The notes beneath the pieces are model-generated. The model ran no database searches, was not told where the DNA came from, and was given only the letters and a program-made list of their open reading frames with translations. From NCBI RefSeq assembly GCF_001509475.1, contig NZ_LLZG01000091.1, forward strand, positions 1-10,854: a stretch of 10,854 nt of DNA. The letters run 5' to 3'. The number at the start of each line of letters is the position of its first letter. Position 1 is the first letter of the stretch. This DNA comes from Streptomyces regalis (GTDB taxonomy: Bacteria; Actinomycetota; Actinomycetes; Streptomycetales; Streptomycetaceae). Made by a program: the position numbers and the translations under genes. Below, piece after piece: positions 6,729 to 10,854 of this stretch.

Positions 6729-7706
6729 TCAGTCCCTCTTTCCGGTCCTCACGCAGAGCATCGCCTCGTCACTCGGCAGAGTGAGCGCGCCCGCCGCCAG
6801 ATCGGTCGCGATGCGCACCGCCCCCTGCAGCGGATCCCCGGCGGCCGGCACCCGCCGCGCATGCGGCAGCCGCTTCGACAACTCCTCTTCCAGCGGTACG
6901 AGAAGAGGGGCGCCCAGCTTGAACAGGCCGCCGGTGAGCGCGATGTGGGGCTCTCCGGCGGCCGGACAGACGGCGGCCGCCGATTCGGCCGTGTGCCGTG
7001 CGGCGGCCCGCACGATGTCCGCGGCCACCGGGTCGCCGTCGGCGCAGGCGGCCACGTGCGGCGCGAAGGAGGCGAGGACGGCGGGACGGTCCGGGCGCGG
7101 ATAGAGCTTGCCGGGCAGCCCTCGCACCGGGCCGAACAACTCCTCGGCGCGGGCCAGCAGCCCCGCCGACCCGCCGGGCCGCCCGTCGTGTGCGCGCAGC
7201 GCCGCCTCGAGCCCGGCCCGCCCGATCCAGGCACCGCTGCCGCAGTCGCCGAGCAGATGCCCCCAGCCGTCCGCGCGGTGCCAGCACGTCAGGTCGGTGC
7301 CGATCGCGATCAGCCCCGTACCGGCGGCGACCACGACGCCGGGCCGGGGCCCGAGGGCGCCGACATAGGCGGTGACGGCATCGGCGACGAGGGCGAGGCG
7401 CCCGATGCCGAACTCCCGCTCCAGCGCGGCCGGCAGTTCGGCGCGCAGGGCATCGCCCAGGGTGGCGAGCCCGGCAGCCCCGATCACGGCCGTACCTAGC
7501 CGAGCGACTCCGCTCTCGGCGACCAACGCCCGCACCATGGGCACCAGTTGCTCCATCAGGTGCCCGGGGTCGATGCCCCGGTCCCCGATGCGGACCGGCT
7601 CGCGAGACTCCCGCCGGGCCGGTGCCCCCTGGTCGACGGTGCCGACGATGACGCGCAGCCCCGATCCTCCGGAGTCGACGGCGAGGAACCCGGAGGAGTC
7701 GGTCAC
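6729..7706 (-). CDS. BadF/BadG/BcrA/BcrD-type sugar kinase (N-acetylglucosamine kinase-like)
   Basis: A 325-aa ASKHA-fold kinase of normal family length, expected to phosphorylate an aminosugar with ATP in the cytosol. The phosphate-1 loop is AVDSGGSG (9-16). D109 in VADAVTAY is the likely catalytic base. The phosphate-2 region is AAGTG (127-131), followed by [10 protein letters not shown] at 153-162, where eukaryotic and bacterial GlcNAc kinases usually have GDEGSG. The adenosine motif ALTGGLF is near residue 270. Its GTG start overlaps the stop of the uracil-DNA glycosylase gene by four bases (GTGA), so translation is probably coupled. The aminosugar assignment is by family. Glucosamine, GlcNAc or a related sugar cannot be separated by eye. 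Confidence 0.85.
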   Translation of the reverse strand: MTDSSGFLAVDSGGSGLRVIVGTVDQGAPARRESREPVRIGDRGIDPGHLMEQLVPMVRALVAESGVARLGTAVIGAAGLATLGDALRAELPAALEREFGIGRLALVADAVTAYVGALGPRPGVVVAAGTGLIAIGTDLTCWHRADGWGHLLGDCGSGAWIGRAGLEAALRAHDGRPGGSAGLLARAEELFGPVRGLPGKLYPRPDRPAVLASFAPHVAACADGDPVAADIVRAAARHTAESAAAVCPAAGEPHIALTGGLFKLGAPLLVPLEEELSKRLPHARRVPAAGDPLQGAVRIATDLAAGALTLPSDEAMLCVRTGKRD

Positions 7707-8389
7707 GGCAGGCGCCAGTCCACCGGCTGTCCTCCCTGTTGGATCAGCAGGTCGTTGGCCCGGCTGAACGGGCGGGAGCCGAAGAAGCCGCGGTCGGCGG
7801 ACATGGGGGAGGGATGGGCGGACTCCACCGACGGGAGCTTGCCGAGCAAGGGGCGCAGGTTGCGGGCGTCACGGCCCCAGAGAATGGACACCAACGGCTT
7901 GCCGCGGCCGGCGAGCGCACGTATGGCCTGCTCGGTGACCTCCTCCCAGCCCTTGCCGCGGTGGGCGGCCGGCTTGCGCGGGGCCGTCGTCAGCGCCCTG
8001 TTGAGCAGCAGCACGCCCTGCTGGGTCCACGGCGTCAGATCGCCGTTGGACGGCTGCGGCAGCCCCAGGTCGGTGTTGAGCTCCCGGTAGATGTTGATGA
8101 GGCTGCCGGGCAGCGGACGCACCTCGGGCGCGACCGAGAACGACAGCCCCACGGCATGTCCCGGTGTCGGATACGGGTCCTGTCCGACGATCAGGACCCG
8201 TACGTCGTCGAACGACTGCTGGAAGGCCCGCAGGACGTTCGGCCCGGCCGGCAGATAGGTGCGTCCCGCGGCGATCTCCGCGCGCAGGAAGTCGCCCATC
8301 CCGGCGATCCGTTCGGCAACGGGCTCCAGGGCCTTCGCCCAGCCCGGTTCGACGATTTCATGCAAGGGTCGTGGTGCCACGGGCGTCAC
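7703..8389 (-). CDS. ung: Uracil-DNA glycosylase, family 1
   Basis: A 228-aa base-excision repair enzyme that removes uracil from DNA. The water-activating motif is [12 protein letters not shown] (68-79, D71 catalytic). The uracil-stacking phenylalanine is F84 in GLSF, the uracil-recognition asparagine is N130 in LLLNRALT, and the catalytic histidine loop is HPSPMS (192-197) followed by [11 protein letters not shown]. In the first motif the commonest form is GQDPYH; here the histidine is proline. The GTG at 8389 gives MTPVAPRP. A second GTG at 8380 has a better-spaced AGGGTGA in front and may be the true start. It heads a two-gene operon with the sugar kinase. Confidence 0.9.
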   Translation of the reverse strand: MTPVAPRPLHEIVEPGWAKALEPVAERIAGMGDFLRAEIAAGRTYLPAGPNVLRAFQQSFDDVRVLIVGQDPYPTPGHAVGLSFSVAPEVRPLPGSLINIYRELNTDLGLPQPSNGDLTPWTQQGVLLLNRALTTAPRKPAAHRGKGWEEVTEQAIRALAGRGKPLVSILWGRDARNLRPLLGKLPSVESAHPSPMSADRGFFGSRPFSRANDLLIQQGGQPVDWRLP

Positions 8390-8414
8390 CCTACTGCCGT
8401 ACCGGCAGCGGTGA
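8386..8414. promoter_or_regulatory. Inverted repeat at the ung translation start
   Basis: TCACC (8386-8390) and GGTGA (8410-8414) flank CTGCCG (8394-8399) and CGGCAG (8403-8408), making a two-tier dyad. It overlaps the first candidate GTG of ung and lies in the 73-bp gap after ung's upstream neighbour. It could terminate minus-strand read-through from the BNR-repeat gene or mask the ung initiation site. Confidence 0.45.
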
Positions 8415-8462
8415 TCAACCAGTGGCCAAGGCCGGCCCGTAAGCCCCGGCGACTCGGACGGC

Positions 8463-9548
8463 TCATGCGGTCACCGCGGCCCGCACGCACAGCACGTCCG
8501 GCAGATGCGACGCCAGCTGCTGCCAGCTGTCGCCGTCGTCGGCCGACGCGAACACCTCGCCGTTGCGGTTGCCGAAGTACACGCCCGCCGGGTCCGCGTC
8601 GTCCGTGCACATCGCGTCGCGCAGCACCGTGCCGTAGTGGTCCTCCTGCGGCAGCCCCGCCGACAGCGGCTCCCAGGTCTTGCCCGCGTCCGCCGTACGG
8701 AACACGCGACATCGGTGGTCGGCGGGCACGCGGTCGGAGTCGGCGTTGATCGGGAAGACGTACGCCGTCCCGCCGCGGTGGGGGTGCGCGGCCGCCGCGA
8801 AGCCGAACGTGGACGGCAGGCCCTCGCCGATGTCCGTCCAGTGCGCGCCCGCGTCGTCGCTGCGGTACACGCCCCAGTGGTTCTGCAGATACAGGCGGTC
8901 CGAAGTCGCCGCATCCTGCGCGATCTTGTGCACGCACTGGCCGAACTCCGGGTTCGGATCCGGCAGGAACACCGCGGAGACACCGGAGTTGGAAGGCGTC
9001 CAGCTCGCGCCGCCGTCGGCCGTCTTGAACACCCCTGCCGTCGAGACGGCGACTGTCACGGCGCGTGGGTCGCGCTTGTCGGTGATCACGGTGTGCAGGC
9101 CCTCACCGCCGCCGCCCGGCACCCACTTCGACCGGGTCGGGTGCTCCCACAGCGGGCGGACGAGCTCGAAGGTCTCGCCGCGGTCCTCCGAGCGGTACAG
9201 CGCGGCCGGTTCCGTGCCCGCGTACACCACGTCCGGCTCCGCGGCTGCCGGGTGCAGCTGCCACACCCGCTCCAGGGAAGCCTCCGTGTCCTTCGGGAAC
9301 TTGACCGCCGGCTGGGCCGGTTCGGTCCACGTACGGCCCAGGTCGTCGGAGTGGAACACGGACGGACCCCAGTGCGCGCTGTCGCCGCCCGCCAGCAGCC
9401 GCGGACGCCCGCCCCGCGTGTCGATGGCGACCGAGTACACGGCCTGGGCGTTGAAGTAGGGAGTCTCGTCGAACTCCCAGCTGCCACCTCGCCTCCGCCC
9501 GATGAACAGGCCCTTGCGCGTGCCCACGGCGAGCAGTACCTCGGTCAT
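8463..9548 (-). CDS. BNR/Asp-box repeat beta-propeller protein (sialidase/VPS10-like fold)
   Basis: A 361-aa protein with six Asp-box motifs of the pattern S/T-x-D-x-G-x-x-W/F: residues 67-74 (SDDLGRTW), 120-127 (SEDRGETF), 176-183 (TADGGASW), 230-237 (SDDAGAHW), 285-292 (TADAGKTW) and 335-342 (SADDGDSW). These mark blades of a six- or seven-bladed propeller. No signal peptide is present and the sialidase arginine triad cannot be identified, so sialidase activity should not be assumed. Proteins of this type are common in actinomycetes with unknown function. The ATG at 9548 is chosen because an ideal ribosome site, GGAGGTGATC, ends three bases before it. The longer in-frame start at 9557 would lie inside that site. 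Confidence 0.85.
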   Translation of the reverse strand: MTEVLLAVGTRKGLFIGRRRGGSWEFDETPYFNAQAVYSVAIDTRGGRPRLLAGGDSAHWGPSVFHSDDLGRTWTEPAQPAVKFPKDTEASLERVWQLHPAAAEPDVVYAGTEPAALYRSEDRGETFELVRPLWEHPTRSKWVPGGGGEGLHTVITDKRDPRAVTVAVSTAGVFKTADGGASWTPSNSGVSAVFLPDPNPEFGQCVHKIAQDAATSDRLYLQNHWGVYRSDDAGAHWTDIGEGLPSTFGFAAAAHPHRGGTAYVFPINADSDRVPADHRCRVFRTADAGKTWEPLSAGLPQEDHYGTVLRDAMCTDDADPAGVYFGNRNGEVFASADDGDSWQQLASHLPDVLCVRAAVTA

Positions 9549-9571
9549 GCCGATCACCTCCGCGACGTCTT

Positions 9572-9582
9572 TGTCTCAGACA
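9572..9582. promoter_or_regulatory. TGTCT-C-AGACA dyad upstream of the BNR-repeat gene
   Basis: A perfect 5-bp inverted repeat around a single central base, about 24 bases upstream of the BNR-repeat gene's start and just ahead of its ribosome site. It is a plausible operator for a dimeric regulator. The regulator is unknown. Confidence 0.4.
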
Positions 9583-9763
9583 CCGGCCAGTCTGCACCCC
9601 GGCACTGACAGTCACCTCTGGAAAGGGCTATGTCGCAGGTCAAGGGGGCGAGGGTAGCTCGCCTCCGCGAGCTGCGGGGCGGTTTCGCGAAGACCCCCAC
9701 GGGGGCCGCGTGACCCGTGCCACGGTCGACTCCCGGTATGTGTCGTGAGCATCCGCCTGCCGT

Positions 9764-9777
9764 CTCCCGTATGGGAG
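9764..9777 (+). promoter_or_regulatory. Short hairpin upstream of the membrane protein gene
   Basis: CTCCC (9764-9768), loop GTAT, GGGAG (9773-9777), 47 bases before the ATG at 9825. The rest of the 276-bp divergent gap (9549-9824) also holds CCCC/GGGG around 9693-9701. I see no recognisable promoter boxes. The hairpin is too short to assign a role. Confidence 0.3.
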
Positions 9778-9824
9778 GGAGGTGGGTCCGGCATGTTCGT
9801 GCGCTCATGAGGAGGAAGCCTTCG

Positions 9825-10412
9825 ATGGCGTTCCGTGGTCCGAAGGTGTGGCTGTGGCGTTGGCGGCGCAATCCGCTCAAGCGCCGGGCCGACGCGGTGG
9901 AAGCCTGGGTACTGCTCGCCGCCTGGGCGCTCACCGTCCTCGTCGGAGTGCTCGCCGGCCTTGCGACGGCCCGCACGGTGGAGCAGGGAATGGCCCGGGA
10001 GCGCGTCGAGTGGCGCCCCGTCGTCGCCCTGCTCACCGAGCAGGCGCCGGGCACGACCGACGCGCGTTCCGGCACGCTGAGCGGCGTGAGTGTGTGGGCG
10101 AAGGTCCGCTGGAGCGCGCAGGACGGTTCCGCGCACACCGGTCAGGCCCGGGTCCGGCCCGGCAGCGGCGTCGGCACGCCGGTCACCGTCTGGACGGACC
10201 CCCAGGGCCGCCTGGTGACCCAGCCCGCCACCCCGTCCGAGGCCCGCTCACGAGCCGCACTGGTCGGCGGCCTCGCAGGCATGTGCGCCGCGTCCGTGCC
10301 CTTCCTCGCCGGCCGCGCCCTCCGCCGCCGCCTGGAGAGCCGGCGCATCGACCGGTGGGGCTACGAATGGGCACGGTTCGGCCCACTGTGGGGCGGGCGG
10401 ACGCCGGGGTGA
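9825..10412 (+). CDS. Rv1733c-type two-helix membrane protein
   Basis: 195 aa. The N-terminus is basic and carries the pattern typical of this actinobacterial family, WRRNPLKRRADAVEAW (13-28), leading into transmembrane segment 1 (about 27-49). A soluble, probably extracytoplasmic, domain follows (50-143; it includes VWAKVRW and PVTVWTDPQGRLV, a beta-rich region). Segment 2 (about 144-163) is followed by a basic cytoplasmic tail ending WGYEWARFGPLWGG. The function of the family is unknown; Mycobacterium tuberculosis Rv1733c is a dormancy-regulon antigen with the same two-helix layout. The ATG at 9825 is chosen because GAGGAGGAAG lies about seven bases upstream. Upstream in-frame starts at 9807 and 9717 lack a site. 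Confidence 0.8.
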   Translation: MAFRGPKVWLWRWRRNPLKRRADAVEAWVLLAAWALTVLVGVLAGLATARTVEQGMARERVEWRPVVALLTEQAPGTTDARSGTLSGVSVWAKVRWSAQDGSAHTGQARVRPGSGVGTPVTVWTDPQGRLVTQPATPSEARSRAALVGGLAGMCAASVPFLAGRALRRRLESRRIDRWGYEWARFGPLWGGRTPG

Positions 10413-10712
10413 CGACTGTGCGAGGGACCAGCCAAGTGCCGTGGCTGCCCCGCCCGTGAATATCGTGGCTGCTGCTCTGCCCGTCGGATCACGCCGGTAC
10501 GGCGTCTCGGTGCCGCCGGGGAAGACGCCCGGCGGTGGCCGCGGCCCGCGAAGGACGCGGGGCCTCGACGGCGAACGAGGCCGGTCGGCGGCACCGACGG
10601 CCAAGGATGCGGCGATTCAGGCCCACGTCCGTCCAGGAAGCGGCCCGGGACGCGGACCTGTGCCGGGCCACCTGGCTGCGCGGTCCCGGGAGGAACCCGA
10701 CGATGGCCCACC
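10413..10712. other. Gene-free stretch with many inverted repeats
   Basis: No frame here shows a recognisable protein or a start with a ribosome site. Besides the nested stems at 10491-10596 there is GGCCCGG (10642-10648) with CCGGGCC (10663-10669). The stretch after the membrane protein stop may include that gene's terminator. I see no tRNA, IS end or CRISPR. Confidence 0.55.
10491..10596. ncRNA. Candidate branched structured RNA (strand undetermined)
   Basis: Four compatible helices cover much of this segment. The first is ACGCCG (10491-10496) with CGGCGT (10500-10505). The second is an outer perfect 11-bp stem, CGGTGCCGCCG (10508-10518) with CGGCGGCACCG (10586-10596). Inside it are CCCGCG (10545-10550) with CGCGGG (10556-10561), and GCCTCG (10562-10567) with CGAGGC (10576-10581). 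The result is a three-way-junction-like shape. An alternative 8-bp hairpin, CCGCCGGG (10513-10520) with CCCGGCGG (10528-10535), would compete with the outer stem. GC-rich DNA gives chance stems, so this is only a candidate. Confidence 0.35.
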
Positions 10713-10854
10713 CGATCAGCCTTGCCCGACTCCGCGTCCGACGGTGTCCGCCGCTCGATCAGTTGTGCTCGATTCCGCGTCCGGTGGTGTCTGCTGTTCG
10801 ACCAGTCGTGCCCGGCTCCACGTCCTGTTGGTGTCCGTCGGCCGATCAGCCCTG
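10713..10854. repeat. Tandem array of 43-44-bp units, running off the window
   Basis: The units are 10713-10755 (43 bp), 10756-10798 (43 bp), 10799-10842 (44 bp) and a partial fourth from 10843. Each begins CGAYCAG and keeps the blocks TCCRCGTCC and GGTGTC at fixed places. Units 1 and 2 agree at 33 of 43 positions, and nine of the ten differences are transitions. Because 43 is not a multiple of three, the array does not encode a peptide repeat. The right boundary lies outside the window. Confidence 0.75.

Noticed and set aside
8463..9548. Functional sialidase
   Set aside because: Asp boxes mark the propeller fold, not activity. No secretion signal or sialidase active-site set is visible.
9717..9824. 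Longer start for the Rv1733c-type protein
   Set aside because: The added residues do not look like the family N-terminus and lack a ribosome site, while ATG 9825 has an excellent one.
10361..10711. Minus-strand open frames in the right-hand region
   Set aside because: No recognisable domain, arginine/proline/glycine-rich, no convincing ribosome site, and partly antisense to the Rv1733c-type gene.
10713..10854. CRISPR array
   Set aside because: Whole units are similar along their length, with no constant repeat alternating with unique spacers, and no cas gene is in the window.

Overview
The base composition (very high GC, near-saturated G or C at third codon positions), the GTG starts, the purine-rich ribosome binding sites and the gene repertoire all point to a Streptomyces or close actinomycete chromosome. 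No transposase, integrase, tRNA, rRNA or CRISPR array is visible. The window looks like a patch of conserved single-copy genes with some decay: one clearly broken gene, one probable gene remnant, and an odd gene-free segment at the right end.

Layout, left to right. 1-241 holds frame-broken coding traces on the minus strand. 242-1439 is a minus-strand pair: an Lrp/AsnC regulator followed 17 bases later by a HAD phosphatase. Divergent from it is a FUSC-family membrane protein (1635-3125). Its 5' leader contains a textbook Rho-independent terminator, and the shared intergenic region carries an inverted repeat that could be the regulator's operator. 3322-4414 is a bacterial nitric oxide synthase oxygenase gene broken by three frame-changing deletions. 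4421-4434 is a close match to the DasR (N-acetylglucosamine repressor) operator, just upstream of a seven-bladed beta-propeller lactonase gene (4490-5569). A perfect 11-bp inverted repeat separates that gene from a convergent CbiX-like gene (5685-6608) that lacks the family's metal-binding histidines. 6729-8389 is a minus-strand operon: uracil-DNA glycosylase, then a BadF-type (N-acetylglucosamine kinase-like) sugar kinase with a 4-bp overlap. 8463-9548 (minus) is a BNR/Asp-box beta-propeller protein. 9825-10412 (plus) is a small two-helix membrane protein of the Rv1733c type.

10413-10854 has no convincing gene. It holds a dense cluster of nested inverted repeats (10491-10596) that could fold as a branched RNA. 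From 10713 it holds three diverged tandem units of 43-44 bp and the start of a fourth that runs off the window. Nine of the ten differences between the first two units are transitions.

The genes are mostly housekeeping or accessory and do not form one pathway. The best functional threads are three: Lrp regulator to exporter, with an attenuator-like terminator; DasR site to lactonase, with an aminosugar-kinase-like gene nearby; and loss of nitric oxide synthesis by gene decay. No complete novel defence or biosynthetic system is evident. The least explained parts are the FUSC leader and the right-hand structured/tandem-repeat region.
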